DNA of 64,000 bases from Paenacidovorax monticola (GCF_014489595.1 NZ_CP060790.1:2976001-3040000), one strand, 5' to 3'; counted from the first letter of the stretch, positions 9,118-18,730 are shown. Numbers and translations: made by a program. The notes: generated from the sequence alone by a model not told the origin.

Positions 9118-11022
9118 ATGACACAAAACCCACCGCTGGCAAGCCACACTCAGCGCCCGACCGATCTGGAAGCCCTGTGGCGCCTGGTGGGTGAGCAGTC
9201 CATGGCCCGCCAGCCTGTGCGTCACCTGGGCCAGGCCCTGCTGCACCACGGTCTCGTATCCCACGAGCAGTTGCAGGCCGCACTGCAAACGCAGCTGGCG
9301 GAGACGCGGGTTGGGCGCAGGCGTCAGCTAGGCCAGTTGCTGGTGGAGGCCGGAGCGCTCAGCCAGGACCAGCTCCGCGATGTGATCAGCGCCTGGCTGG
9401 GGCAGCACACGATCGACCCCGCCCTGCTGACCCCCGACCCCGCCGCGCTGGCCCTGGTATCCCGCGCCACGGCCGAGCAGGAAAGCGTCCTGCCCCTCAT
9501 GCTGCGCGGAGATGCCGTGGTCGTCCTGATGAACGACCCCTGGGACCGGCGCATGCTGGACCAGCTGCGCTTCCTCACCCAGCGCCGCGTGATGCCCGTA
9601 CTGGCCGCCCCCGGCACACTCGCGCCCGCCATTCAGCGCGCGTACCGTGTGCTTGCAGGCAGCAACGGCAGCCACGCGCAGCGCGCGTCGGCGCGCGACC
9701 TCGCGGTGGACCTCGACAACTCCTCCACCGGCCCGGCAGTGGACCGCACCGATGTGGTCAGCGAATCCGACAACACGCTGGTGCGGCTCGTGAATTCCGT
9801 GATCGAGGAGGCCATCGCCCAGGGAGCGTCGGACGTCCACATCGAAACCGAACCGTCCCCGAGCAATGTGCGCATCCGGTTGCGCGTCGACGGCGAACTC
9901 AGGCCCTACCTGGATCTGCAGGCACGGTTTCGCTACGCCCTCGTGGCGCGCATCAAGATCATGGCGGGGCTCGACATCTCGGAGCACCGCAAGCCCCAGG
10001 ACGGCAAGATCGACTTCGCGCGCTTTGGCGGCCCCCGCGTGGAATTGCGTGTGGTCACCATCCCCACGCACCGAGGCCTCGAAGACGTGGTCCTGCGCGT
10101 GCTCGCCAGCCACAAGCCGCTGCCGCTGGACCAGATCGGACTGAGCCCCGCCCATCTGAGCCAGATGCGCGCCACGGTGCGCAAGAGCTACGGGCTGATC
10201 CTCGTGTGCGGCCCCACCGGCAGTGGCAAGACCACCACGCTGCACTCGGTGATTCGCGATATCAACACGGCCGAGCGCAAGATCTGGACCGCCGAGAACC
10301 CCATCGAGATCACGCAGGAGGGGCTGCGCCAGGTGGAGGTGAATCCCCGCATCGGCTGGACCTTTGCGGCAGCCATGCGCACATTCCTTCGCGCGGACCC
10401 GGACGTGATCATGATCGGCGAAATGCGAGACGAGGAGACGGCCAGCATTGCCATCGAAGCCTCGCTCACGGGCCACCTCGTGCTCTCCACCCTGCATACC
10501 AATTCGGCGCCCGAAAGCATTGCCCGGCTGCTGGAGATCGGCATGGACCCGTTCACCTTCTCCGACTCGCTGCTGGCCATTCTTGCGCAACGCCTTGTGC
10601 GCCGGCTATGCCTCCAGTGCCGCGAACGCGTGCCCGCCACGCCCCAGGCGCTCGACACACTGGCCGTGCAGTATCTGGAAAGCCGCAGCGCGGCCGAGCC
10701 ATCGACGGACCGCGCCCGGGCGGCCCTTGTGGCCCAGTGGAGCCAGGAACTGGCTGCGCACCACCAGGGCACTCCCATGCTGTGGCGGCGCGTGGGCTGC
10801 ACCCACTGCGACGGCTCGGGCTACAAGGGACGCATGGGCCTGCACGAACTCATGCTCAGCGATGAAACCATCCGCGGCCATATCCGGCGGCGCGAGTCGG
10901 CCCATGACATCCGGGCCTCGGCGTTGCGCGCGGGCATGAGAACCCTGCGGCAGGACGGCATCGAGAAAGTGCTGCAGGGCCTGACCGACATGAACGAAGT
11001 GCTGGCCGCATCCAATATGTAG
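9118..11022 (+). CDS. GspE/PilB-family secretion or pilus-assembly ATPase (orphan)
   Basis: Hexameric traffic ATPase of the type II secretion / type IV pilus family, 634 residues. There is an N-terminal MshEN-like region (about 1-190, GQALLHHGLVSHEQLQAAL) and a second N-domain with the SDVHIE motif. The ATPase core has Walker A GPTGSGKTTT (from about residue 365), an Asp box, Walker B DVIMIGEMRDEET near 428-440, and the His box GHLVLSTLHTNSAPE. A CxxC pair near RLCLQCRERV and another at GCTHCDGSGYKGRMGLHEL form the zinc module. No pseudopilin, secretin or platform gene is adjacent, so the system it drives is unknown. The ATG at 9118 was chosen because the promoter covers the upstream TTG. Confidence 0.88.
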   Translation: MTQNPPLASHTQRPTDLEALWRLVGEQSMARQPVRHLGQALLHHGLVSHEQLQAALQTQLAETRVGRRRQLGQLLVEAGALSQDQLRDVISAWLGQHTIDPALLTPDPAALALVSRATAEQESVLPLMLRGDAVVVLMNDPWDRRMLDQLRFLTQRRVMPVLAAPGTLAPAIQRAYRVLAGSNGSHAQRASARDLAVDLDNSSTGPAVDRTDVVSESDNTLVRLVNSVIEEAIAQGASDVHIETEPSPSNVRIRLRVDGELRPYLDLQARFRYALVARIKIMAGLDISEHRKPQDGKIDFARFGGPRVELRVVTIPTHRGLEDVVLRVLASHKPLPLDQIGLSPAHLSQMRATVRKSYGLILVCGPTGSGKTTTLHSVIRDINTAERKIWTAENPIEITQEGLRQVEVNPRIGWTFAAAMRTFLRADPDVIMIGEMRDEETASIAIEASLTGHLVLSTLHTNSAPESIARLLEIGMDPFTFSDSLLAILAQRLVRRLCLQCRERVPATPQALDTLAVQYLESRSAAEPSTDRARAALVAQWSQELAAHHQGTPMLWRRVGCTHCDGSGYKGRMGLHELMLSDETIRGHIRRRESAHDIRASALRAGMRTLRQDGIEKVLQGLTDMNEVLAASNM

Positions 11023-11119
11023 GATCGCCGCCAGGCCGCCCCCCGGCCGCGAACCGGCCTGACAATGGCGGGCAGCCGCCTTGGCGCGGCGCCTGTCTCC
11101 GACTTGCCTCTCCCCTCCA

Positions 11120-11758
11120 ATGCTCCACTACCACACCCACCCCGTCACGGCCTTCCAGCAGAACTGCTCCATCGTGTGGTGCGATGCCACGATGGAAGCC
11201 GCCGTCATCGACCCGGGCGGCGATCTCGACGAGTTGCTGGCCGAGGTCGAACGCCGGGGCCTCGCGCTCCAGGCCATCTGGCTCACGCATGCCCACATCG
11301 ACCATGCGGGCGGCACCGGCGAGCTCGCCGCGCGCCTGCAGCTGCCCATCGTGGGCCCGCACCCGGGCGACCAGTTCTGGATCGATGCGCTGCCGCAGCA
11401 GAGCGCCATGTTCGGCTTTCCGCCCGCCGAGCACTTCACGCCCACGCGCTGGCTGCAGGACGGCGACACCGTCACCATCGGCCGCGAGACGCTCACCGTG
11501 CGCCACTGCCCCGGCCACACGCCGGGCCATGTGGTGTTCCACGCGCCGCAGATCGACCGCGCCTTCGTCGGCGACGTGCTGTTCGCGGGCAGCATCGGCC
11601 GCACGGACTTTCCACAGGGCAACCACCAGCAGCTCATCGACAGCATCACCCAGCGCCTGTGGCCCATGGGCGACCAGACCGTGTTCATCCCCGGCCACGG
11701 CCCCGAGAGCACCTTCGGCCGCGAGCGGCGCAGCAACCCCTATGTGGGCGGGACCTGA
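11120..11758 (+). CDS. Metallo-beta-lactamase-fold hydrolase, glyoxalase II-like
   Basis: A 212-residue single-domain MBL protein of the YcbL/glyoxalase II-like group, probably a thioester hydrolase. The zinc-binding signature THAHIDHAGG is at 56-65; further ligands are in HCPGHTPGHVVF, FVGDVLFAGSIGRTDFP and FIPGHGPESTFGRERRSNPY. The ATG at 11120 (MLHYHTHPVTAFQQN) is preferred to earlier in-frame codons because relatives begin there. It follows the ATPase gene by 97 bp and is convergent with dmpI. The substrate cannot be read from the sequence. Confidence 0.88.
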   Translation: MLHYHTHPVTAFQQNCSIVWCDATMEAAVIDPGGDLDELLAEVERRGLALQAIWLTHAHIDHAGGTGELAARLQLPIVGPHPGDQFWIDALPQQSAMFGFPPAEHFTPTRWLQDGDTVTIGRETLTVRHCPGHTPGHVVFHAPQIDRAFVGDVLFAGSIGRTDFPQGNHQQLIDSITQRLWPMGDQTVFIPGHGPESTFGRERRSNPYVGGT

Positions 11759-11765
11759 GCACTGC

Positions 11766-11822
11766 AACAGCTATGCATTTGATAGCTGTTGGCGCTTTCT
11801 GTAAAAGCGCTGACAGCCTGTT
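11766..11822 (+). repeat. Dispersed intergenic repeat, family R2 (copy a)
   Basis: Begins CAGCTATGCATTTGATAGCT and continues into a stem AGCGCT / GGCGCTTT-type segment. It resembles four other segments in this window (16629-16688, 33881-33922, 50074-50124, 52676-52731) that share GCTAT-N(4-8)-AGCTGC-(T)-GCGC. This copy lies between the convergent MBL hydrolase and dmpI genes. Confidence 0.55.
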
Positions 11823-11837
11823 CAGCCCCCAATCCGC

Positions 11838-12029
11838 CTAGCGCCCCAGCTCCTTGGCGCTCACGCCCGCAATGCCCCAGTTCTCCTTGGGCACGTCGTG
11901 GATCCAGACGCGCACGTTGGCGGGCGGCGCGCCCACGGCATCGACGAGGGCCTGGGTCACCTTCTCGATCACGGCCTTCTTCTGTTCCTCGGTGCGGCCT
12001 TCGATCATGTAGATCTGTGCGAATGGCAT
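11838..12029 (-). CDS. dmpI: 4-oxalocrotonate tautomerase
   Basis: Isomerises 2-hydroxymuconate to 2-oxo-3-hexenedioate in the oxalocrotonate branch of the meta-cleavage pathway. The 63-residue protein has the family length; Pro2 becomes the N-terminal catalytic base once Met is removed (MPFAQIYMIEGRT). Arg12 and the C-terminal VRVWIHDVPKENWGIAG with the conserved Trp are typical. It is the last gene of the lower operon and lies 18 bp after the second Bug protein gene. GGAG is upstream of the ATG. Confidence 0.94.
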   Translation of the reverse strand: MPFAQIYMIEGRTEEQKKAVIEKVTQALVDAVGAPPANVRVWIHDVPKENWGIAGVSAKELGR

Positions 12030-12047
12030 GGATGTCTCCTGGTGGGG

Positions 12048-13016
12048 TCAGTCGGCCTGGAGGCCGAGGCGGCGGATCAGTTCGCCCCAGCGCTGGCTCT
12101 CGGCCCGGATGAACGTGGCGAACTGCGCCGGCGTGGTCGTGCGCAGGTTGCCCGAGATGGCGTCGAACGCGGACTGCACCTCGGACGCCTTGGCGCCCGC
12201 CGCCCAAGCCTCGGCCAGCCACGCCACGATGGCCGGCGGCGTGGCCGATGGCGCCACGAGGCCGAACCAGGTCTCCACTTCGAAGCCCGGGTAGCCCGAC
12301 TCGGCCACCGTGGGCACATGGGGCAGCGCCTTGGCGCGCTGCGGCGATGTCACCGCGATGGCCCGCAGCTTGCCCGCCTTGACATGCTGCAGCGTGGTGG
12401 CGAGCGAGCTTTCCATGCTCATGGGCACCGTGCCCGCGAGCAGGTCGGGCACGATCTGGCTCGACCCCTTGTAGGGCACGCTGGTGAGCCGGATGCCGGC
12501 CGCCGACTGCAGCAGCTCGGCGGCCAGGTGGTTGCTGGTGCCTACGCCCGAGGTCGCGTAGCTGAGCTGGCCCGGATGGGCCTTGGCATAGGCCACCAGG
12601 CCCGCCAGGTCGGTGAACGGCGCGCCGGGGTGCACCACCAGCGCACACGGCGTGGTGCCCACGAGCGAGACCGGCGCGAAGTCCCTCTCCACACTGAAGG
12701 GCACGTTGCGGTACAGGTGCGGCGCGATGGCCAGGCTGCTGATGGCCGACAGGCCGATGGTGTAGCCGTCGGGCGCGGCCTTGGCCACCGCGTCGGTGCC
12801 GATGTTGCCGCCCGCGCCAGCCTTGTTCTCCACCACGCACGGCTGACCGAGCCGCTCGCCCAGGGCCTTGGCGGCCGTGCGCCCCATCACGTCGGTCGGT
12901 CCGCCCGGCGGAAAGGGAACGACCATGCGCACGGGCCGCGCGGGGTAGCCCGCCTGGGCCCAGGCGGGCGCCAGGCCTGCCAGCGCGGCGGCGGCCACGA
13001 AGTCTCTTCGCTGCAT
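12048..13016 (-). CDS. Bug-family (tripartite tricarboxylate) periplasmic substrate-binding protein
   Basis: A 322-residue TctC/Bug-type periplasmic receptor. The ATG at 13016 gives a short signal peptide (MQRRDFVAAAALAGLAPAWAQA) with a twin-Arg-like start. The frame is open far upstream, but that part is shadow of dmpH. Family hallmarks are YPARPVRMVVPFPPGGPTD, IENKxGAGGNIG-type VVENKAGAGGNIGTD, APDGYTI, VPYKGSSQ and LRAIAVTSP. It sits between dmpH and dmpI. No TctA/TctB membrane genes are in the window, so it may serve a distant transporter or act in sensing. The ligand is unknown; a pathway substrate or intermediate is a reasonable guess. Confidence 0.88.
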   Translation of the reverse strand: MQRRDFVAAAALAGLAPAWAQAGYPARPVRMVVPFPPGGPTDVMGRTAAKALGERLGQPCVVENKAGAGGNIGTDAVAKAAPDGYTIGLSAISSLAIAPHLYRNVPFSVERDFAPVSLVGTTPCALVVHPGAPFTDLAGLVAYAKAHPGQLSYATSGVGTSNHLAAELLQSAAGIRLTSVPYKGSSQIVPDLLAGTVPMSMESSLATTLQHVKAGKLRAIAVTSPQRAKALPHVPTVAESGYPGFEVETWFGLVAPSATPPAIVAWLAEAWAAGAKASEVQSAFDAISGNLRTTTPAQFATFIRAESQRWGELIRRLGLQAD

Positions 13017-13054
13017 TGTGTCTCTCCTCCTGTCGTTGTCGAATGCGCCGGGGA

Positions 13055-13843
13055 TCAGGCGAAGCGCAGCGACACGCTGCCCATGCCCTGCACGCGCAGG
13101 CACACGTGGTCGCCCGCCGCCACGGCCACGGCCTCGGTCACGCCGCCCGAGAGGATCAGGCTGCCCGCCGGAATCTCCTGCCCGCGCCGGCCCAGGTGGT
13201 TGGCCAGCATGGCGATGGCCGCCGCCGGATGCCCGAGCACGGCCGCGCCCGCGCCCAGGGCCACGGGCTGGCCGTTCTTCTCCAGCACGATGCCCACGGT
13301 GCGCAGGTCCACGCCCTCGGGGCGCAGCGCGCGCCCGCCCACGACGAAGCGCGACGCGGAGGTGTTGTCGGCCACCACGCTCTTGAGGTCGAACTTGAAG
13401 TCGCGGTAGCGGCTGTCGATCACCTCGATGCCGGGCAGCACGAAGTCGGTGGCCGCCAGCACGGCGCCGATGTGGCAGCCCGGCCCCTTGAGCGCATGCT
13501 TGAGCACGAAGGCGATCTCGGGCTCCACCTTGGGGTGGATGAGCTCGCGGGTCTGCACCGTGCCGCCCTCGGGCACGCTGAAGCCGTCCACGAGAAAGCC
13601 GAACACGGGCGTGTCCACGCCCATCTGCTTCATCTTGGCATGCGAGGTGAGCCCGGCCTTGAGGCCCACCACGCGCGCGCCGCGCGCCAACTTGCGCGCG
13701 AGGATCGCGTCCTGGACGGCATAGGCGTCGTCCCAGTCCATGTCCGGGTGCTCGTCGGTGATCTTGGGCGTGTCGCGCGCCTGCAGCTCGCAGGTTTCGA
13801 GGTGCTCGGCGAGACGCGCGATGGTGTCTTGGGTGAGTGCCAT
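13055..13843 (-). CDS. dmpH: 4-oxalocrotonate decarboxylase
   Basis: Decarboxylates 2-oxo-3-hexenedioate to 2-hydroxypenta-2,4-dienoate; in relatives it works as a complex with the DmpE hydratase. The 262-residue FAH-fold protein has VVGLKAGLTSHAKMKQMGVDTPVFGFLVD, then HPKVEPEIAFVLKHALKGPGCHIGAVL, with the metal-binding Glu residues of PEIAF and EVIDSRY, and ends GMGSVSLRFA. It is more similar by eye to DmpH than to the paralogue DmpE at 15840, which has [19 protein letters not shown]. It lies 15 bp after dmpG. Confidence 0.94.
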   Translation of the reverse strand: MALTQDTIARLAEHLETCELQARDTPKITDEHPDMDWDDAYAVQDAILARKLARGARVVGLKAGLTSHAKMKQMGVDTPVFGFLVDGFSVPEGGTVQTRELIHPKVEPEIAFVLKHALKGPGCHIGAVLAATDFVLPGIEVIDSRYRDFKFDLKSVVADNTSASRFVVGGRALRPEGVDLRTVGIVLEKNGQPVALGAGAAVLGHPAAAIAMLANHLGRRGQEIPAGSLILSGGVTEAVAVAAGDHVCLRVQGMGSVSLRFA

Positions 13844-13858
13844 GGTGTGTCCTCCGGG

Positions 13859-14893
13859 TCAGGCCGCCCGCAGGCCGCGTGCACGCGCCATGGTCAGCGC
13901 CGTGTCTTCGATCATGTCCTCCTGGCCGCCGACCATGCCGCGCCGGCCCAGCTCCACGAGCAGGTCGCGCGCGGGCACGCCGTACTTCTTCTCGGCGCGC
14001 TTGGCGAACAGCAGGAAGCTGCCGTACACGCCCGCATAGCCCAGAGTGAGCGCATCGCGGTCGATGCGGATGGGGAAGTCCATCAGCGGCACCACGAGGT
14101 CCTCGGCCACGTCCTGGATCTTCCAGACATCCACGCCCGTCTGGATGCCCATGCGGTCGCACACGGCCACCAGCACTTCCATGGGCGTGTTGCCGGCCCC
14201 GGCGCCCAGGCCCGCGGCGGCCGCGTCGATGCGGTTCGCACCGGCCTCGATGGCGGCAATGCTGTTGGCCACGCCCATGGCCAGGTTGTGGTGGCCGTGA
14301 AAGCCCAGTTCCGTCTCGGGCCGGAGCGCGGCCCGCACGGCGGCGATGCGCTCCTTCACCTGCCCGGGCAGCAGGTAGCCGGCCGAGTCGGTCACGTAGA
14401 TGCAGTTGGCGCCATAGCTCTCCATCAGCAGGGCCTGCTGAACCAGCCCCTCGGGGCTGTTCATGTGCGCCATCATCAGGAAGCCCACGGTGTCCATGCC
14501 CAGCTTGCGCGCCATGCGGATGTGCTGCTCGCTCACGTCGGCCTCGGTGCAGTGCGTGGCCACGCGGATGGTGGACACGCCCAGGCCGTGCGCCATCTTC
14601 AGGTGGTCCACGGTGCCGATGCCGGGCAGCAGCAGGGCCGAGACCTTGGCGCGCTTCATGAGCGGGATCACGGAGCCCAGGTACTCCTCGTCGCTGTGCG
14701 CCGGAAAGCCGTAGTTGACCGAGGCGCCGCCCAGTCCGTCGCCGTGCGTGACCTCGATCAGCGGCACGCCGGCCGCGTCCAGGCCCTGGGCCACGCTCTT
14801 CATCTGATCCAGCGTCATCAGGTGGCGCTTGGGGTGCATGCCGTCGCGCAACGTCATGTCGTGCACGGTGATCTGTTTGCCTTGGAGTGTCAT
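13859..14893 (-). CDS. dmpG: 4-hydroxy-2-oxovalerate aldolase
   Basis: Cleaves 4-hydroxy-2-oxovalerate to pyruvate and acetaldehyde, which is channelled to DmpF. The 344-residue protein starts at the ATG at 14893. Signature residues are in [14 protein letters not shown] (metal-binding Asp18 and catalytic His20), [14 protein letters not shown], and the metal ligands of [11 protein letters not shown]. The C-terminal communication domain that contacts the dehydrogenase is present ([24 protein letters not shown]). It starts 14 bp after dmpF, in the usual F-G order. Confidence 0.96.
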   Translation of the reverse strand: MTLQGKQITVHDMTLRDGMHPKRHLMTLDQMKSVAQGLDAAGVPLIEVTHGDGLGGASVNYGFPAHSDEEYLGSVIPLMKRAKVSALLLPGIGTVDHLKMAHGLGVSTIRVATHCTEADVSEQHIRMARKLGMDTVGFLMMAHMNSPEGLVQQALLMESYGANCIYVTDSAGYLLPGQVKERIAAVRAALRPETELGFHGHHNLAMGVANSIAAIEAGANRIDAAAAGLGAGAGNTPMEVLVAVCDRMGIQTGVDVWKIQDVAEDLVVPLMDFPIRIDRDALTLGYAGVYGSFLLFAKRAEKKYGVPARDLLVELGRRGMVGGQEDMIEDTALTMARARGLRAA

Positions 14894-14907
14894 GGTGCGG
14901 GTCTCCT

Positions 14908-15822
14908 TCACGCGGCCACGGGTTCGAGGGAAAGCCGGCCGGCGAGCATCTGCTCGGCGAACATCTCGGCGGTGCGCGCGGCGGCGGCGGTCATGATGTC
15001 GAGGTTGCCGGCGTACTTGGGCAGGTAGTCGCCCAGGCCCTCCACCTCCAGGAAGACCGAGACGCGCTTGCCGTCGAACACCGGGCCATTGACGAGCCGG
15101 TAGCCCGGCACGTACTTCTGCACTTCTTCGAGCATGGCGTGGATCGAGGCCGTGATCGCGGCCTGGTCGGGCTCGTCCTCGGTCAGGCAGTGCACGGTGT
15201 CGCGCATGATGAGCGGCGGCTCCGCCGGGTTGATGACGATGATGGCCTTGCCCTTCTTCGCTCCGCCCACCTTCTCGACGGCACCGGCCGTGGTGCGCGT
15301 GAACTCGTCGATGTTCTTGCGCGTGCCCGGCCCCACCGACCGGGAGGACACCGTGGCCACGATCTCGCCGTAGGCCACACCCTGCACGCGGCTCACGGCA
15401 GCCACCATGGGGATGGTGGCCTGGCCGCCGCAGGTGACCATGTTGACGTTCATCTCGCCGCGCCCCAGATGCTCCCGCAGGTTGACGGGCGGCACGCAGT
15501 AGGGGCCGATGGCCGCGGGCGTGAGGTCGATCATCAGCGCGCCCTCGGCGTTGACCTTGCGCGAGTTCTCGGCGTGCACGTAGGCGCTGGTGGCGTCGAA
15601 GACGATCTGCACGCCGTCGGCCCGCATGTGCGGCACGAGGCCGTCCACGCCGTCGGCCGTGGTCTTGATGCCCATCTCGCGGGCACGCTTCAAGCCGTCG
15701 GACTCGGGGTCGATGCCCACCATCCACACGGGCTCCAGCACCGGGCTGCGCTGCAGCTTGGCAAGCAGGTCGGTGCCGATGTTGCCGGGCCCGATCAGGG
15801 CGCATTTGATTTTTTGGCTCAT
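14908..15822 (-). CDS. dmpF: Acetaldehyde dehydrogenase (acylating)
   Basis: Oxidises acetaldehyde to acetyl-CoA with NAD+ and CoA, receiving its substrate through a tunnel from DmpG. The 304-residue protein has a Rossmann motif [10 protein letters not shown] (10-19) and the catalytic Cys131 in [11 protein letters not shown]. The interface segment [22 protein letters not shown], shared with the aldolase complex, is near the C-terminus. It lies between dmpE (17 bp upstream) and dmpG in the lower operon. Confidence 0.96.
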   Translation of the reverse strand: MSQKIKCALIGPGNIGTDLLAKLQRSPVLEPVWMVGIDPESDGLKRAREMGIKTTADGVDGLVPHMRADGVQIVFDATSAYVHAENSRKVNAEGALMIDLTPAAIGPYCVPPVNLREHLGRGEMNVNMVTCGGQATIPMVAAVSRVQGVAYGEIVATVSSRSVGPGTRKNIDEFTRTTAGAVEKVGGAKKGKAIIVINPAEPPLIMRDTVHCLTEDEPDQAAITASIHAMLEEVQKYVPGYRLVNGPVFDGKRVSVFLEVEGLGDYLPKYAGNLDIMTAAAARTAEMFAEQMLAGRLSLEPVAA

Positions 15823-15839
15823 GGCCTTGTCTCCTGGAA

Positions 15840-16628
15840 TCAGATGAAGCGGACGGAACAGCCGCCGATGCCGCCGATGGTCACGCGCAGGCTGTCGCCG
15901 GCCTTCACGGGCACCATGGCCGCGAGGGAACCCGATAGCACGACCTCGCCGGCTTCGAGCGCGATGCCGTGCGCGCCCAGCGTGTTGGCCAGCCAGGCCA
16001 CGGCGTTGGCCGGGTGGCCCAGGGCGGCGGCGCCCGCGCCCGTGGCGACGATCTCGCCGTTCTTCTCCAGCACCATGCCGCAGGTGCCCAGGTCCACCTC
16101 GCGCGGATCGACGAGGCGGTCACCCAGCACGAAGACGCCGCAGCTCGCGTTGTCGGCCACGGTGTCCTGGATCTTGATCTTCCAGTCGCGGATGCGCGAA
16201 TCGACGATCTCGAAGCAGGCCATCACGCCCTCGGTGGCGGCCAGCACGTCGGCGGCGGTGACGCCGGGGCCCTGGAGGGTCTTCTTGAGCACGAAGGCGA
16301 TCTCGCCTTCGGCCTTGGGCTGGATCAGTGAGGCCGCGGGAATGGCCTCGCCCTCGTTGTAGACCATGCCGTCGGTGAGCCAGCCGAAGTCGGGCTGGAA
16401 CACGCCGAGCATGTCCATCACGGCCTTGCTGGTCACGCCGATCTTCTTGCCGACGACCTTCTCGCCTGCGGCCAGGCGGCGCGCCAGCATGCGCTGCTGG
16501 ATGGCGTAGGCATCGTCGATCGTGATGCCGGAATGGCGGGTGGTCAGGGGCTCCACCACCTGGCAGCCCGAGAGGGCCTGGTACAGTTCGTCGCCGAGCT
16601 GCTCTATCTGTTGGGGGTTCATGGCCAT
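15840..16628 (-). CDS. dmpE: 2-oxopent-4-enoate (2-hydroxypentadienoate) hydratase
   Basis: Adds water to 2-hydroxypenta-2,4-dienoate to give 4-hydroxy-2-oxovalerate; both branches of the pathway join here. The 262-residue protein has [46 protein letters not shown] with the conserved Glu pair, and [24 protein letters not shown]. Possible starts are 16628 (MAMNPQQ) and 16622 (MNPQQ). Neither has a clear Shine-Dalgarno, because the R2 repeat abuts the start codon. Paralogue of dmpH in the same operon. Confidence 0.94.
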   Translation of the reverse strand: MAMNPQQIEQLGDELYQALSGCQVVEPLTTRHSGITIDDAYAIQQRMLARRLAAGEKVVGKKIGVTSKAVMDMLGVFQPDFGWLTDGMVYNEGEAIPAASLIQPKAEGEIAFVLKKTLQGPGVTAADVLAATEGVMACFEIVDSRIRDWKIKIQDTVADNASCGVFVLGDRLVDPREVDLGTCGMVLEKNGEIVATGAGAAALGHPANAVAWLANTLGAHGIALEAGEVVLSGSLAAMVPVKAGDSLRVTIGGIGGCSVRFI

Positions 16629-16688
16629 GGTTTTGCTATGTAAAAAGTAGCTGCCTGCGCTGAATGGGCAGGCGCCAGTGGGTGATTT
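16629..16688 (+). repeat. Dispersed repeat, family R2 (copy b), inside the lower meta-cleavage operon
   Basis: TTTGCTATGTAAAAAGTAGC leads into CTGCCTGCGCTGAATGGGCA and GGCGCC. The element fills nearly the whole dmpC-dmpE gap, and its GCTAT end lies at the dmpE start codon. Copy d occupies the same position in front of the GST gene. Confidence 0.6.
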
Positions 16689-16700
16689 GGCTTGTGATGG

Positions 16701-18160
16701 TCAGAGCTTGATGCAGACGTTCTTGAGCTCGGTGTAGAACTCCAGCGAGTGCACGCCGCCCTCGCGGCCGATGCCCGACTGCTTGGAGCCGCCAAACGGC
16801 GTGCGCAGGTCGCGCAGGAACCAGCTGTTGACCCAGGAAATGCCGACCTCCATGCGCTGCGCCACACGGTGCGCGCGCGCCAGGTCGCGCGTCCAGATGG
16901 CGGTGGCCAGGCCGTATTCGTTGTCGTTGGCCTTCTGCAGCACCTCGTCCTCGCTGTCGAACGGAGCAATGTGGCAGCAGGGTCCGAAGATTTCTTCCTT
17001 GATGACGCGCGCCGTCTCGGGCAGCCCTGTCCAGATGGTGGGCTGCACCCAGCAACCGTCCTGGAGCTCGCCCGGCATCTCGGGCACGCCGCCGCCGGTG
17101 ACCACTGTGGCGCCTTCCTGCACCGCCAGCTGGTAGTAGGACAGCACCTTGGCCTGGTGCTCCTTGCTGATCAGCGGGCCCATGCCGGTGTCCTTGTCCT
17201 GCGGCACGCCGATCTTCATCTGCTCGGCGCCCGCCTTCAGCGCGGCGACGAACCGGTCGAAGACCGGGCGCTCGACATACACGCGCTCGGTACCCAGGCA
17301 GACCTGGCCGCAGTTGGCGAACGCCGAGCGCAGCGTGCCCTCGATGGCCGCGTCGAAATCGGCGTCGGCGAACACGATGGCGGCGTTCTTCCCCCCCATC
17401 TCCAGGCTCACGGGGCGCGCGCCATGGGCCGCTGCCTTCATGATGACTTCGCCGGTGCGGGTTTCGCCCGTGAAGGTGATGGCGTCCACGCCGGGGTGCG
17501 TGGTCAGGAACTCGCCCGCCGAGCCGGGGCCGAAGCCGTGCACCACGTTGTACACGCCCTTGGGGATGCCCACCTGGTTCATCACTTCGCCCAGCAGGGC
17601 CGCGGTGCGCGGCGTTTCCTCGGACGGCTTGACCACGACGGTGTTGCCGCAGGCCAGCGCCGGGCCCACCTTCCAGGTCATGAGCAGCAGGGGCAGGTTC
17701 CACGGGCAGATCACGCCCACCACGCCCACGGGCTTGCGGTAGCCGTAGTTGATGGCGCCGCGGCCGTCGGGGTGGCCATCTCGAAGAACTCGGTGGGCAC
17801 GTTCTTCACGACGTCGGCGAACACCTTGAAGTTGGCCGCGCCGCGCGGAATGTCGATGTGCGAGGCCAGGCTCATGGGTTTGCCGGTATCGGCGCACTCG
17901 GCCTCCAGGAACTCGTCGAAGCGGCGCGTGATCTCGGCCACCAGCGCCTCCAGCAGCTCCACGCGCCGGGCGAGCGGCATGCTGCCCCACGGCCCCTTGA
18001 GCGCCGCGCGTGCGGCGGCCACCGCGGCATCGACCTCGGCCTTTCCGGCCTCCGCCACCTGGCCGATCACGGCGTTGGTGGTCGGCGTGCGGTTGTCGAA
18101 CCATTGGCCGGTCGCAACGAATTCGCCGTTGATGAAGTTCAGAATCTGGTTGGCTAGCAT
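16701..18160 (-). CDS. dmpC: 2-hydroxymuconic semialdehyde dehydrogenase (one apparent frameshift)
   Basis: NAD-dependent aldehyde dehydrogenase that oxidises the ring-cleavage product to 2-hydroxymuconate, entering the oxalocrotonate branch. Reading across one break gives 486 residues, the family length. The N-terminus is MLANQILNFINGEFVATGQWF. After the break come VICPWNLPLLLMTWKVGPAL, the catalytic Glu in SLEMGGKNAAIVF, the nucleophilic Cys in NCGQVCLGTERVYV, and the C-terminal PFGGSKQSGIGREGG. The frame is lost at four G (17769-17772). A fifth would restore EMATPDGRGAINYGYRKPVG. This is probably a consensus error, because both halves are fully conserved. It follows the CMD-like gene by 44 bp. 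Confidence 0.92.
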
Positions 18161-18204
18161 GTCACTCTCTCATTGGTGGATGGGCCGTCGCGGGCTGCGC
18201 ACTC

Positions 18205-18675
18205 TCACCCCTGCGCCGGGTGGTCCTGCGCGGCTGCCTGCGCCTGCTGCTCGCGTTGGGCAATGTGGGCCAGGATCTCGGCCCCCCGGTTGGCGGCCGA
18301 CAGGCCGCGGAACAGGAAACACAGGTTGACTGTGTCCTGCAATTCGTGCCAGGACGCACCGGCGCGCCGCGCCGCGATGCCGTGCAGGACGGCGGCGTCG
18401 CTGGCATCCATCAGCAGCATGCCGAACAGCATCAGCTGCGCCGTCTTCACGTCGAAGCTCCTGGGGTACATCCCGTGGCTGCGCATCTGCTCCTGCAGGT
18501 CCAGCATCCTGGGGTCCAGTGCGCCCGTCACGTTCAGGCGCGCCTCGATGCGCGGCGGCACGAAGCCGAGCAGCTCCTGGTAAATCCGGCCGCGCTCCTC
18601 GCGGCTGGCCACGGGGTCGCTGTACTCGCCCATGGCCTGGCGTACCGTGTCCACATTGACTCGAGGCGGGATCAT
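18205..18675 (-). CDS. Carboxymuconolactone decarboxylase-like protein without the AhpD cysteines
   Basis: A 156-residue all-helical protein of the CMD/AhpD superfamily. Recognisable is FDVKTAQLMLFGMLLMDASD, followed by HGIAARRAGASWHELQDTVNLCFLF. The CxxC...H redox motif of AhpD is missing; only one Cys, in NLCFLF, is seen. It is the second gene of the lower operon, between a Bug protein and dmpC, where standard dmp/xyl operons have nothing of this kind. It could act on the lactone or oxo-acid tautomers of the pathway or be accessory. Its function is unknown. Confidence 0.72.
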   Translation of the reverse strand: MIPPRVNVDTVRQAMGEYSDPVASREERGRIYQELLGFVPPRIEARLNVTGALDPRMLDLQEQMRSHGMYPRSFDVKTAQLMLFGMLLMDASDAAVLHGIAARRAGASWHELQDTVNLCFLFRGLSAANRGAEILAHIAQREQQAQAAAQDHPAQG

Positions 18676-18730
18676 GATGTGCGCTCCTTGAAGGCATCGA
18701 AGAATCGGGTTGCAGGGAATGGATGCGCGC

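Noticed and set aside
16629..16688. Promoter for dmpE in the dmpC-dmpE gap
   Set aside because: The sequence is an R2 repeat with no -35/-10 pair in the dmpE direction; read-through from the operon promoter is simpler.
16701..18160. dmpC as a real pseudogene with the pathway forced through DmpD
   Set aside because: Both halves are fully conserved and downstream dmpI and dmpH, needed only with DmpC, are intact; the break is one base in a G run like many others here.
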